A stretch of DNA of 64,000 nt from Prillingera fragicola (GCA_002335605.1 BEDY01000001.1:2294001-2358000), one strand, 5' to 3'. Shown: positions 22,996 to 35,186, counted from the stretch's first letter. Numbers and translations: made by a program. Notes: a model not told the origin generated them from the letters alone.

Positions 22996-25850
22996 TCACA
23001 ACGCCCCAAGTGGATCCCAGGCCTTACTGTCGCCACCCAGCGCCGCCTCAAGTAGCTCCTTCTCGGCCTTGTCCTTTTCCTCCTTGTCCTTGGCGCTCTT
23101 CTTGCGTTCGGCATCCAAGCTGAGATCCGAGAGTGATGGTGTCTTTGCAGGCCCATCACCCCACGGGTTTGAAGCAAAACTGCTCTGGCGCACAGAGGGT
23201 AGGTCGGGTTGCTGGTTGGCGGATATCGGGGACGATGACTGATTGCCAGGGGAGAAGGCGGTGGAGGTCGGGCTCTCAGTTGACCAAGGGTTTGCGTCAG
23301 ATGGCATGCGGACTGCTGTCCGCGGCAATGTAGTAGACGGCTGGCGAGCGGCGCGCCCTTCCCCAATACCAGTGCCAGGTGCATATCCGGCAGCCCACAT
23401 TTCATCATCTTCGCGCGCCTGAACCTGTTTAATGGCGTCACTGGCACTGGCCTTGATCTGATTAAACGCACTCAGCGCGCCAGTGCTCAATCCAGTGCTG
23501 AGCTGCGACCAGTTCCAACCTTGTGAAGGCGACGACTGGGCCTTGTTGGAGAAGCTATTCAGGCGAGCAAACGGCGCAGCGGTGCCAGGGGCAGGAGCAG
23601 GAGCAGGAGCAGTGGTGATAGGCGTTGAAGTGCCGGACCAAGGCGACCCTGACTCTGACCGCAAGGGCGAGTTGCCCGTTCGCGGAGACGCGTGTGGAGT
23701 GGGGAGTTGTGCGGTCAAATGATCGTGACCCTCTTCCACGCCCGGCGCAAGCGCCTCTTGGGCAAGAAATCTCGACAACGGTGCGTTCATGTCGTCGTCA
23801 TTGCGCTTGAAGAGCCGGTACCAAAATTGGACGTCCTTGGGATCCAGCAAGAGCACGCCGAGGTCGGCATGTGGCTCACGTGAGTCACGGTCGTCTAACT
23901 CGGGGTTGAACTCGGTATTGGTGTAGCGCTTACGCTGAGCCGGAAGGTCAAACCACTCCCACGCCGACGTCGTACGTTCGACAAAGGCCTTGTGGCCGGC
24001 GACAGGGACGCGCCGCTGACGCTCAGAGTCGAACAGGAATGTTCCAAACTGACATGCGTAGAGGTGGTAGTGCAGGTCGAGCAGGAGCTCCTCATTGAAC
24101 TCGAAACGATCCGGGAATTGACGCATAATCTGCCACACCGTGTCGAGAAACTGGTGGAAGACGGGAGATATCTCCTTCAGATGAGAGTTTGACTGGAACT
24201 GCTTGGAGACTGATCCAAAGAATGCCTGCACACCCTTGACAGCCACAGCGATGTCGTCGTCGCTCTCCTCGTCGCCGTCAAAGTTCTCGGGAGTCGCCGT
24301 AAACAGCTTGGTCGAAGACAAATGCCCCGAGCGCTGCATGAACATGTGTCCGAATGCCAGCCAATCCTTCTCGACGAGAACCTTGAAGCCTTCGTACGTG
24401 CGATAGTACGGGTCGAGGCAAAGCTGGGCTGCAGCACTTAGCTGCGATGTACGATCCCAACCGTCCGAACAGTGAATGAGAACATGCGACGAGTTGATGT
24501 GAATGTTGCGAACGATGATCAGAACGCCTTCTAGAATGGAGCTGATGTGCTTTAGCCACCCGCTCTTGCGCAGGCGTTCCCTGTCGACGGGCAGATTTGT
24601 GGCCTCGGACTCGGCAATCGCCTCAACAACATGCTTTAAGCTATTGCGCATGACGTGAATGTTGTCGATACCCAGATGCTCCTTCTTGCTCCCTCGGTAG
24701 TATTCCATCAGCTCGGTGCCGGCACCTTTGGCACGGTTCGCCATTGCGTTGGTCGTTGGACGAGCATCGATAATCAGGTTGGTGGGGGTAGCACCATACA
24801 CAGATGTGCTGGCACCGTACGACGAGGGAAGAGCCGTCAATGATGCCGCTGACGACGAAAGCGATGACGCTCCAAACGCATTGTCCGGCGACGTGTGCGA
24901 CGTAAAGATGCACTCGACGAGACGCTCATCCTGCTGCGAGCGATTGTTCTTGAAGCCCACCATTGGCTGCGAAGAACGCGTGATAGACGCCTACATGTCA
25001 GTTACACACAGACTGCGTCACTCACATGACCGCCCCAGTGAAGATAAGTTAGAGCAGGGATACGTCCCTTACTGCGGTACTTGACGGCGTACTGCAACAC
25101 TGAATCACTGATTCGGCTGGGCACTACCAGCTTGGCAGGATACGTCGGACAGAAACCATAGTCGCGGTTGATGTCGGTAAAGCGCCAAGCTTTGGTGCGC
25201 GACCCCACACCCTGGCGTGCAAACTCTGTACGTGGGTTGAACGTGCTCCAGCCTGACCTCGGTGTCTCGGGCCTGGGTGGAGCGGCAGCCGAGTCATTGG
25301 GAGAGCTGGACAGTGCCAGAGGGTTCTTTATTGTCGGCTCGGGAATGGAGACCGCTGGTGTTGGTGTGGCCACAACTGGCGACTTTGGTAGTGTGTAGAA
25401 GAAGGCGTACAGTTGCTCGACATTCTCTGTGTCTGGTCAGCCATGGACACGAGGTGCATACTCACGGGCCACAGCGCAGTCGCGCACACTTTGCCACACA
25501 TCTTCAGCCCCGCCCTCCCTGTCCTTTTGAAACGACAGAGTATAGGTGTCAAACGTCTTGGTCCGGACAATTAGCGGGTACCGGCCGGATATGGCTTGGG
25601 GAAGACGCTGGAGAGCCGTGATGGTGGGATATGGCACCCAAACCTCTGATGCAGTGATCCCCTCAGCTGCACTAACGCTGCTTTCTCCCTCTTTAGGTTG
25701 TAGGTCTGGGGCTGGCGCATTTGGCGAGAAGAAGAGGTGGTGTGGTGTGAGATGCAACGTCCCTTCCAGCTCGACGCGTGTGTATGGCTCGTGAGAGGTA
25801 GTGCGCTCGAGGATGACTCGCTCGACCTTGGCGACGCGGAGAGAGTCCAT
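22996..25850 (-). CDS. YMR1: Myotubularin-type phosphoinositide 3-phosphatase (YMR1)
   Basis: Exons 25850-25466, 25426-25026 and 24990-22996 encode 926 residues. Order: PH-GRAM domain (~1-130, with VERVILERTT and LHLTPHHLFF), then the myotubularin catalytic domain with WRFTDINRDYGFCPTYP, RIPALTYLHW, ITRSSQPMVG, LIIDARP, and the active site H-C436-S-D-G-W-D-R-T-S-Q, followed by YRTYEGFKVLVEKDWLAFGH. The last ~250 residues are Ser/Pro-rich with a Lys/Glu coiled-coil-like end. The intact CX5R loop predicts an active enzyme that removes the 3-phosphate of PI3P and PI(3,5)P2 on endosomal and vacuolar membranes. Both introns restore conserved motifs (ITRSSQP follows the second), so the model is firm. 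The tail is much longer than in Saccharomyces Ymr1. Confidence 0.95.
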
Positions 25851-26420
25851 GCTGCCAGGTCGTTCAAGCGGCCCAGCCTCGACCTGGTAAAAAGGTTGTG
25901 GGTATGAATGCGACTTGGTCGTCGACGGTGGCCAAAGAAAGACAACGTCTACTGCTACTGATCACGATACATGACGCAGCTGCAATCCGCTGCCTGGCAC
26001 GCCCGCGGCTTGGACGTGACACGCACGTGACATTTTCTATTTGACACCCCCACACATCGGAGCGACTCGTCCTGTGGCCTTGTTTTGCGACCACCTCCGA
26101 CACCTTCACATGGCTTGGAGAATGCATGTGTGAGCGCCGAATGTTGGATGCAAGGTTCGGTTACACTTGACACTGTATATTGGGGCACGTGTACGCAAAT
26201 GGCGTTTGGTCGGCAGGGCTTGCACGCCATTCCAACGAACAATAAGACCATGCCTCACGGAATGGCTCGGGGGCCTTGGTGACAAGCAGGTGTGCGCCGC
26301 ATAGGAACGAGTATGTCACCAGGTCAGTATCTAGCCGAATGTTGAGACGCAGATAGGCGGCCAGAATTGTAAACCAGAGATCCTTTGGTATCGATGCATA
26401 CACACAGTAGCACTAGAGAT
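25851..26420. other. Intergenic region, myotubularin to COX8
   Basis: 570 bp with the promoter of the myotubularin gene and the 3' end of COX8, both on the - strand. Nothing else recognised. Confidence 0.5.
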
Positions 26421-26905
26421 TTAGTTGCCGGCGGCCTTCTGGCTGTGCGATTGTCAGCGCTTGTCCGCATGCTTTGGATGGAGATGGCGAGGGCGCACAG
26501 GCCGTGGCACCGACAATCACAGTGTGGCACCTGCAGTGATCGTCCATGTCCATCGGTCCGCGCGCAAGTGACACTTACATGTGGTACCACGAAGCGAAGA
26601 AGGGGAGACCGAAACCGCAGGTGACGTAGACGCCCATCTTGGCGGCGAGCCAAGCCTTGTTGGTGACAGAAGTGGGGATGGTCCTGTAGGGATACGTTAG
26701 CAACTCCTCTAGAAAGACGCGCGGGAAAGCCATGCCATGACATTGGAGGTCGCACTCCAGAAAGGCATGACAACGGTCCGGTTTGCGCTGCTTTTGGCAC
26801 GCACTTGTCCACAACGTTCTCAAAGTGAACGCCACGGGCCTGCTGGCGGAGGGGCTGGGCGATGCGCGCGGCGCGGAGGGGAGCGGAGCGGAGGAGCATG
26901 GACAT
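26421..26905 (-). CDS. COX8: Cytochrome c oxidase subunit COX8 (animal COX7C homologue)
   Basis: Exons 26905-26805, 26683-26579 and 26442-26421 (22 nt) give a 75-residue precursor. The first ~25 residues are an Arg/Ala/Leu presequence (MSMLLRSAPLRAARIAQ) ending near ARGVHFENVV. The mature part matches COX7C/Cox8: V-H-F-E-N, an N-K-A-W-L-A-A-K-M segment, then one transmembrane helix (VYVTCGFGLPFFASWYHI) and a short QKAAGN tail. It is a nuclear-encoded structural subunit of respiratory complex IV in the mitochondrial inner membrane. It diverges from the tubulin cofactor E gene across 354 bp. The two introns are longer than most neighbours (121 and 136 nt), and the last exon contributes only the C-terminal six or seven residues. 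Confidence 0.88.
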
Positions 26906-27259
26906 GGCGACTAGAGAGAAGTGAGTGGTGAGGCTGAGGAGATGAGTCCAAGTTGCAAGCTACGCCATAGGCCAGGCAGCGCTGCCAGCCTGGGCGACTG
27001 GGGAGCAACCGCAGCGACCCACCACCCAGGAAGGCTCGGCGTTAGTCGGAATGCTACTGTGGCGGACCCTGCAGCCATGTGGCAGTCGCGTGTTCCGTTT
27101 TTGGGTCCGTCTGGTGGAGGTCATCAAGCAGTGCTGACAACGACAACAATATCAAGACGCCCCGTCCAACTTGTATTCATACGCAACTGCTATCTTGAGG
27201 ACGTACAGGAGGTCTCGAATCTTAGCTTTTTGGAGATTGAATTGTAACAATCGCTCGTC
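26906..27259. promoter_or_regulatory. Divergent promoter, COX8 / tubulin cofactor E
   Basis: 354 bp shared between a mitochondrial respiratory gene (-) and a tubulin chaperone (+). No strong TATA or repeated motif seen. Confidence 0.45.
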
Positions 27260-29092
27260 ATGTGCTCCGACACCCCCGCTCAAGCCTCCTGCTCGCGTCC
27301 GCCTGTCATCCTCGGCGGCCGCTACTTCAATGCAAAGACCAAGCACCCACTCACGGTTCGCTACATTGGCCCACTCCCTCCGGGAAGCAATGACAGTCAA
27401 ATCTGGCTTGGGGTAGAGTATGACGATCCCTCCCACGGCAAGGGACACGCTGGCACGTTTCGCGAGACACAAGTGTTCCACACGGTGCATCCTCGGGCCG
27501 GCGCGTTCATCAAGGTTGTGCCGGGCACGTCCCCGGTCATCGAAGGACCTACGCTCGTTGCTGCCTTGGAGGAGAGGTATGGCGTTTTGGTCATTGGAAG
27601 GGCGGAGAAAGACGCTGTGGACCAGGCTGAAGTGGTGCTCGGTTCGTCCAATGCCGCGATTGTCGTGGAGGCTCCCGGTATGGCCGACGTGCGCAGACGT
27701 ATCGGCAGGCTGGAGCGTCTGCGCGAGATTGGATTTGATGGTGAAGGCGTGACCCGGCTTGGAGGCGACGAGGAGGAACGCTCAGCGTTCAAGGAGCGGT
27801 TGAAAGGTACGCCATGACAAGGAATCGAGCTAACAGCGCAGGAGTACACACTCTGGACCTGTCAAAGAATCTCGTGTCTAGCTGGGCGGAAATGGCCGAG
27901 CTGGTTGATCACTTGCCTGGTTTGACGACTCTTGTCATGAAGTGAGTCGGGGTGTAGCATGTGTCTGACTGCAGCCACTCTCGAATTGCCGCGCTGCCCA
28001 AAGACATGCCTGCGTGTGAAGCTATTCAGAAGGCCTTCGGCAAAGTGACTGAACTCCACCTAGGAGATGCAGCTGTGACGTGGGCTGAAGTAAGTGTCAT
28101 CTCCAGACGAGAACTGACCTCAGGCCATGGCCATTGGGTCATTGTTCCCAAAGCTTGAGACGTTCCATCTCAATCACAACAGCCGTATTACTGATCTGAA
28201 GTTGACTGCCGGAGATGTTGCCGCCAAAGCCCTCAGGAGTCTTAAAACTCTGAGTCTGGACAAGTGTTCGCTTGAGACATGGTGCGACTTGGTCACGGGG
28301 CTGGTGGGGTTGCCCATGCTAGAAGCGCTCAGCGTTTCCGGAATACCGATGGTCTCGATCCCCGAGCGCACGCCAAACACACCGCGCTTTTCCAAGCTGG
28401 TGCGCATTACCATGTCTGACGCTCGCATCTCGCCCTGGTCTGATATCGACAACCTGAACGACTGGACCAGTGGAAAGCTTCACACTCTGCGGATCTCGTG
28501 TGTATTCGACGGAGAGGGCGAAGTAAAGCCACACAAAGACCCCCTGTGCATGTCAGGTGACCCGCACCTGGACCGACCTCTCCTTATTGCCAAGTTGCCG
28601 TCTTTGACAATGCTCAACGCCACACCCGTGACTGCGGCCGAACGCTGGGACGCTGAGCTGTATTACGTCCGTTACGTTCATAATCTTACCGGACTTCCTG
28701 AACTTCCGGGCCGCGAATGGGGTCGTTACGAGGACCTGGTGCGTCAACATGGCCCCGCAATTAAGGAACCTGCTCCAAAGGGCTCCACGCTCAAGTCCAA
28801 GATGATGAGTACGTACCTTCCAAGCGCATGTGCCCTGGCTGACATTGTGGCAGACCTGACGATTATTCCTCCGAGTGGCTTTTCCTTTACCCTGCGTATG
28901 CTGCCAGCGGCGCCTACTTTGTTGCTGCAGAAACGAGTGGCACGACAGCTCAAGTTGCCGAGCGTCACTCTGCATACTGCTCGCCAGCACGACGTTATGG
29001 ATGGGTTCTGGGAACCTGTAGAGGAGATGGACAACAGCCAGGAGCTAGGCATGTGGGTGGGAGACGGAGATACGGTGTTGGTCGGGGTGTAG
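27260..29092 (+). CDS. PAC2: Tubulin-folding cofactor E (TBCE/PAC2)
   Basis: Exons 27260-27806, 27842-27941, 27975-28089, 28124-28808 and 28854-29092 give 561 residues. The N-terminal CAP-Gly domain (~15-85) shows TVRYIGPLP, WLGVEYDDPSHGKGHAG and the closing FIK strand. A charged linker leads into leucine-rich repeats (~185-400: VHTLDLSKNLVSSW, LTTLVMN, LETFHLNHNSRITDL, LKTLSLDKCSL). The last ~85 residues are the ubiquitin-like domain (LTIIPPSGFSFTLRMLP, LLLQKRVARQLKLP). The protein binds alpha-tubulin and, with cofactors C and D, assembles tubulin heterodimers in the cytosol. The fourth intron (28809-28853) is 45 nt, in frame and stop-free. I infer it from GTACGT, a CTGAC branch and GGCAG, and because its removal gives a clean ubiquitin-like strand. 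Confidence 0.9.
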
Positions 29093-29632
29093 GACACGTT
29101 GAATCATGCGAGAATGATGCGACCCATGCGATATGTCGGTGTGACAAGACGCCGATCCGCCCTGGACTGTGCACCTGCACTCCTGCAACCCTCCAAAAGG
29201 CCTCACTCCCTGCAACATCATGTCTGTCAAGCAAGATGAACGCGCCAATGCACATGTGGACCAAATGTCGGCGTCCCGGGGGCGGCCCGGCGGGCCGGCC
29301 AAATCCCTTAACTCTCTTCGACGACACACCGATGTTACGGTGTCCAGGTGGCCGAAAACTGAGCGAAGATTCGCCGCCTGCAGGCTCGGCACACCACATG
29401 ACCGCTCGGCCCGCCATGCTCAGGTACCAGTACCGATATCCCGGAAAGCACTGATACACCCTTGACTGCCAACAGAGCCTCCGAATCGATCTCCTCCAGG
29501 AACAGCCCTGGCAATCCCAACAGCCTGTCAGCCTGTCATCTTTCCCGATGATCCGGGGACGAGGTAGTAGTTAAATACTGGGGGCTCCGATCTTGACCTG
29601 GTGCTCCCCATCCTCCCCACATTGTCTCCACC
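29093..29632 (+). promoter_or_regulatory. Promoter region of the sugar transporter
   Basis: 540 bp between cofactor E and the transporter. A TATA-like TTAAATA lies at 29571, about 60 bp before the ATG. A GC-rich inverted repeat, GGCCC-GGC-GGGCC, lies at 29284-29296, next to CCCGGGGG (29275 on). The latter fits the SYGGGG consensus of Mig1/CreA-type glucose repressors, as does CCCCAC near 29615 on the other strand. Regulation by carbon source is inferred from these matches only. Confidence 0.4.
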
Positions 29633-31485
29633 ATGAAGAACACGACCTTCAACGCATGGGCGGTATGCCTCTGCGCGGCCCTGACCATGACAGTCAACGG
29701 CTACGACTCGAGTACTTTTAACAGTGTCCAAGGCTTCAAGAGCTTTGTCGACCACTTTAAGAACCCAGGAGACGCCAAACTCGACCCCAATGTCGTCGGT
29801 GCCATCAACACCGCTTACACTGTCGGTGGCATCGTTTCCGGATTTTTCATCAACCCCACTCTCTCCCGTCTGACCGGACGTCGCATTCCCATGCAAATCG
29901 GCCTCATGCTGGTCAACATCGGTACGCTCGTAATGGTCTTCGCCCCCAACATGGCTGCTTTCATTGCAGGCCGTGTAGTAATGGGTGAGTTTACTGAGGG
30001 AAGGTGGCAATTTTTTTTTCTTCCGACATGTTTGTCTCCTTCTTCCGACAACTTTTTCTCCATGACATCGTCGTCTCCTTCTGCATGTGATCGCATGCTG
30101 ATAGGTCCACAGGAGTTGGCCAGGGTTGCGCAATCCCGAGCGGACCCACGTATATTTCTGAGGTTGCTCCTCACAAGATTCGAGGGACGATTATGTCGTT
30201 CTGGCAAGTTGGATACACGGTTGGAGCGGCCATTGTTTACTGGGCGGCCTTCGGTGCCAGTAAATCGGCTCATCTCGGTCTGTGGCAATTCCGCATTCCC
30301 ATCATGATGCAGCTCTTCTTCCCGACTGTGGTCATCGTTGGATTGTTCTTCTGTCCTGAGAGTCCAAGGTGGCTCGTCGAGAAGGGACGCATCGAGCAAG
30401 CTCGCCGTTCCTTGCAGTTTGTTCGTTCTGGCGAGAAGGTCGAGGAGGAACTTGCCAACATCATGGTCGCCATTGAGTACGAGCAGCAGGTTGTCGACCC
30501 CAACGCCAAGTGGTACACTCCTTGTAAGTATCGGCTGGAATAGAGGTGGTGGAGCATGGTCGGTGGAGCACGGAAGTGATACCTCCGTTCTGCCACACCA
30601 CTTCAGTGCCACTCTCATGGTCCTTTGTCCTCCGCGCTAACATTTATCAGACCTTACCCTTTTCAAGGAGAAGTCGCTCCGTCGCCGTATTCTGGTTGCT
30701 ATTGGAATCAACTTTGGCCAGCAGGTCTGCGGAAACGGAATGCTTGCATCATACAGCACTCTCATCTACCAGCTCAGTTTTAACAACCCCGACACTGTCT
30801 TCCTGCTCAACGGTCTCTACGGCAGTTTCTCGATTCTCTTCACTCTCAACTGCACGTGGCTTATTGAGCGCATTGGTCGCCGTGGAATGCTCCTCACAGG
30901 AGCGGTTATTCAGGGCGTAACCCTTCTCGTCATCAGTATTCTTGGAATCACGACGGCTGTCAACGCCGACGGCTCTCGTCCTTACGCTGTCGGCGACGGA
31001 GTTGCTGCTCTCTTCTTCCTCTTCGCGGTCGGATACAAGCCCTCATGGGGAGCGACCGTGTGGATCTACACCAGTGAGATTTTCTCAACCGATGTTCGCG
31101 CCCACGCTGTTGCCATTGGATCTCAAACTCAGCAAGTCGTCAACACGATTCTCAACCAGTTCTTCCCTCTCTTCCTCGCCAAGTGCGGCTTTTACACCTT
31201 TTTCTTCTTCAGTGGCATCAACTTGTTCTTGTTCGCTGGTGTTTGGTTCTTCTTGCCCGAGACCAAGGGAGTGCCTCTCGAGGACATGGACACGCTCTTT
31301 GGTAAGTGCTCGCCTGTCTCATTTTTCCGAGTCAAAGCTGACAAGCAGGTGGTGTCTCGCGCCGTGAGGGTGGAGAAGAGATTGAGAGGCAGCACAAGCA
31401 CGACCTTATGGACGAGAACACCAAGGGAGACGTCACCCACGTCGACGTCGCAGAGGTTCACGACATCGAGAAGGGTCGTCGTTGA
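29633..31485 (+). CDS. MFS sugar porter (hexose/disaccharide transporter type)
   Basis: Exons 29633-29984, 30113-30523, 30651-31301 and 31349-31485 give 516 residues. Twelve hydrophobic segments and the sugar-porter motifs are present: GYDSS in helix 1, S-R-L-T-G-R-R in loop 2-3, PTYISEVAPHKIRGT, PESPRWLVEKGR before the central loop, INFGQQVCG in helix 7, LIERIGRRG in loop 8-9, and PETKGVPLEDMD at the end. It is a plasma-membrane proton symporter or facilitator; the substrate cannot be read from sequence. The GYDSSTFN start is closer to lactose/hexose permeases of the LAC12 kind than to classic HXT proteins. Introns 1 and 2 are long (128 and 127 nt) compared with ~47 nt for intron 3. Intron 1 carries a T-run and a 10-bp direct repeat (TCTTCCGACA at 30019 and 30041). 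Confidence 0.93.
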
Positions 31486-31809
31486 ATAGGCATTTGTACA
31501 AACGGAGTCATTGCAGAACGGTTGCTAAAGGGAGAGGATTATAGGCATTAGGAGAAGAGTCATGGATCAGTTTTGCCCGATTGCTCCAGATTGGACGTGG
31601 TAACAAATGTCAAGACGTTGTGCCCTCCTCACAGCTCACAGCTCACGGACCACGTTCAGTAGAATGTGATTACGTAATATTACCCATCTGTCTGATGTAT
31701 TTCATCAACAGCCCACGTTTTGTAATGTTGAAATCTGATCCCGTTCCTTTCCAAACAAACAAAGCAGTCGCCATCCGTGGCTCATGTTTCCTCCACAACA
31801 TCAACCATC
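31486..31809. other. Intergenic region, transporter to kinesin-6
   Basis: 324 bp between two + strand genes, containing the transporter 3' end (AT-rich ~31,500-31,600) and the kinesin promoter. No further feature seen. Confidence 0.45.
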
Positions 31810-34800
31810 ATGCCCGTTCCGGCCACCCCACGCGCTTCCACGCGAACGAGAATCGCCCCCAAGACAGAGCCGCGACCTGCGGGTCGTGTGACGAGGCTGC
31901 GCACAGCCAAGGAGGGCACGTCGAGCCCCGGCGCTGCGCTTGGCACCAGAACTCCCGGTGCAACTGGACTGCTCAAGGAAGGCTTGCGCAAAGTGTCTGA
32001 CAAGCTCAAGGAGAAGGAGGTGGGTGCTACCCACTGATATACTGTCTGACCAAACAGTCCAAGAGCAAGCTCGCAACCGCCGCCGCAACCGAATCTACCC
32101 ATCACCAAGAGTCTCTGCAAGCATTCCTCCGCATCCGCCCTCCGCCTCAGGACGCCGATGCCTTGCGTGCTGCCAACCCATACCTGGAGCCTCAGGATGA
32201 CAAGAACGCCTTAATGCGTCCTCCCCCAGACCCTTCGCGGCCTCACGTCTCCAAGCCGTCGCAGGTGTATTCTTTTGACCGCGTCTACGGCCCCCAAACA
32301 CAGCAGCATGCTTTCTTCCACACCACCACACTTCCGCTGGTGGAAAAGCTCCTCAAGGGCGAGAACGGTCTCATGTTTGCCTATGGTGTCAGCAACAGTG
32401 GAAAGAGGTGAGATCCTTATTATTGGACAAGCTGACATGGCAGCTACACTATTCAGGGTGGCAACAACTATTCTGTTGAAGACCGAGGAGTGCTTCCCCG
32501 CGCCATTGACGTCGTCTTCAACTCTATCAGCGGCTTGGAGAGCAAGGCAAATGTAGGTTATCAACTTCTCTTTGCAGTGCTAACACTATAGCTCAAGTGC
32601 CAGGGTTTGGCAGACGTTGTTCTCACCAACGAGGACGAGGGACGCTCGCTAAGTAGCTTGGTCGCGGAGCCTGAGGCTCGCATCGATGACAGTGAGTTCA
32701 CCCGATCAATCACGCTAACCAGGCAGCGATTAAGGTGGACCGCAACTTTTCCTACGCCGTATTTGTCTCCTACGCCGAGGTTTATAACGAAAAGATCTTT
32801 GACCTCCTCGAGTCGGTCATCCCATCCACCCGGCCAACCGTCCTGATGCCCCGTACCATGAGTATGGGTATATCGAGCGCCTTTGGCTCAACCATGTCGC
32901 TTGCTGCCATGGCCAACGGCGGTGCCGGTGTTCTCAAGCGTCGCGCCCTCGTTCTCAAGAATGACCCAGAGGGAAGCGGCAAGTACATCTCAGGCCTGCA
33001 CGAGATTCGCGTCCGCACTCGCGAAGAGGCTCTAGCCGTCTTCCGTTCCGGTCAGCGTGCTCGTCAGGTGTTTGGCACCATGTCAAACCGCGAGTCGAGC
33101 CGCAGCCACGGAATTTTTACCATCAAGGTGGTGCGCGTGCACAATGGTGCACCAGAAGACCCCGACTCTGCCCAGGTTGCTCGTCTGGCCATTGTCGATC
33201 TTGCGGGGTCGGAGCGCGCTCGCAACACCGCCACAACTGGCGACCGTCTGAAAGAGGCCGGAAACATCAACAAGTCGCTTATGGTTCTTGGCCAGTGTCT
33301 GGAGGTGCTCCGTGCCAACCAGCAAAAGATGGCTTCGCCCCACCTACCCGGCATCAAGAAGAGGCTGGCGGTCGTCCCCTTCCGTCACTCTAAGCTCACC
33401 GAGATATTCCAAAACTTCTTCGTGGGCGACGGCAGGGCCGTCATGATTATCCATGTCAACCCTTACGACACTGGCTATGACGAAAACTCGCACGTCATGC
33501 GCTTCTCGGCCATTGCTCGTGAGATTCAGACTACGGCTGCCAACAAGTCGACCACGTCCACTCTCAAGCGCCAGATTAGCACCCAATTCAGTGCATTCAA
33601 GGACACTCTCCGTGGAGGCCAACGTATCAAGGTCTCGGTGCCGGTCATGCAGAAGCCAGCGCCCACTCCTGCCACTCCCCGTGCTCCCTCGCGGCCCGCC
33701 TCTCGCCCTCCTTCGCGTCCGGGATCTGCAGCTGCCATGCGTCCTCCTGCCACCCCGAGCGCCGCAATCAAGTCTGCGCATCGGGTCATGCCAGCGACTC
33801 CTCAAGAGCCGGTCACCTTTGAGGTTGTCGAGGAGGAAATTGAGGTCGTTGAGGAGGACGCCGAGGAAGAAGAGGAAGACGACCGCGACGTCCTTGTGGA
33901 CTACTTGTTTGAGCAACTGAACGACCTCAAGACCCAGCTCTACGAGAGTGAGATGCGCAATGCTTCAATCGAGGTTGAGATTCGCTCTGAGGTGGCCCGT
34001 GACATGCAAGAGACGATCCAGCGCATACACACCGAGTTTAACGCGCGCCTCCAGAAGGCCATGGCGTTTGGAGAGGAGAAGGCCGACCTGAAGCTGGATA
34101 TCCTGCAGCGCACCATGGCAGCGGACGAATTTGACTCATCGTTTGACCAAAGCTTTGCGTCTGCTCTCGACGAAGGTGTAAGTGGAGAAGCTGGACTCTG
34201 TAGAAAAGTGCTGACTGCGTAGGACTCAATTGACGGAGACCGTAGCGGATTGAGTGACCCCTTCGCGATGCCTGAGGCCGAGTCCGACTCGGAGGCCGAA
34301 GCTGAGGTTGCGCTTATCGTGTCTGGCGCCACCGACAACGAGCATGTCGACGAGGAGGACGATGACTCTGCCGATTCCGAGTCTGAGGGGTCTGAGGAGG
34401 GAGAGTCTCTTGTGCACTCTGACGAGGATGAGGAGGAGTCGGAGAAGGAGGAATCTGAGGATGACGAGGACGAGGTTGTCGCGCCGGTGGAGGTTCTGGT
34501 CGAGGCTGTCCAGGTCGCGACCGTTCCCGCGGAGGCTTCTCAGGCCCAGACCACCGTCACGGACGAGCTCGTCGCAGAGCCCCTACCCGTCAAGGAGGTG
34601 GCAGTGAGCGACGAGAGCGACGAAGAGGTGGAGACGGTAGAGGCACGTGATTCAGACGAGGAGGTCGAGGAAGAGGAGGAAGGGGAGGAAGATGACGAGG
34701 ACGAGGACGAGGGTGATGAGGAAGATGAGGAGTCCGACGAAGGAGAGGAGGAGGACGCGTCCGACGGCGACTTCTCCTTTGACGCCACCGCATCCACCAT

Positions 34801-35186
34801 TGAGTCCATTCCATCGCCACCTCGCCGCACTACCTTGCGTCGCCTCACTCGTAGCCCCACCAAGAAGGCCACTCCTTCGAAGCTGCCAAAACCTACTCCC
34901 AAGACGCCCGTTCGAATCAAGTCAAGCCTACCTACGCTGAACTCGCCGGTACTTGGTACACCGCTCGGGGAGAGCTTGCGACAGGCTACGAATGCCGATG
35001 ACGATGACGAGTATGTCCGGCCGCCCACCGTCAAGAAGAAGCGGTAAGTGTGATAGAGCCCAAGTGAAACGCTGCTGATCCGTCAGCACTCTCGGAAAGC
35101 GCGTTGCTACCGAGGATGAGATCGAGTCTGCAGCAGACCGTCCCATCGGCGGCGCCGAGGTCCGTCGCATGATGCGCGGTGTCTAG
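31810..35186 (+). CDS. Kinesin-6 family motor protein
   Basis: Exons 31810-32019, 32058-32407, 32444-32552, 32592-32691, 32727-34177, 34223-35043 and 35087-35186 give 1,046 residues. Motor motifs: FLRIRPP near the start, YSFDRVYGPQT, P-loop A-Y-G-V-S-N-S-G-K-S split by intron 2 and followed by YTIQGG, switch I SSRSHGIF, switch II VDLAGSER, and LKEAGNINKSL with FRHSKLTEI. The N-S-G-K variant and the long insert between AEVYNEKIFDLLE and the next strand are typical of kinesin-6 (KIF20/KIF23). Relatives bundle spindle-midzone microtubules and support cytokinesis. After the motor come a Pro/Ser/Arg linker, a coiled-coil-like region (~600-690, LFEQLNDLKTQLYE), and a C-terminal ~300 residues dominated by Glu/Asp runs, then a basic end. 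All seven exons keep phase, so the model is solid; the subfamily call is strong but not proven. Confidence 0.9.

Noticed and set aside
32553..32591. Alternative acceptor (TTTGCAG) inside kinesin intron 3
   Set aside because: It breaks the frame into LKCQGLADVV; the TATAG acceptor after a CTAAC branch keeps it.
34540..35034. Ser-rich ORF on the - strand
   Set aside because: Complement of the Glu/Asp runs in the kinesin tail.
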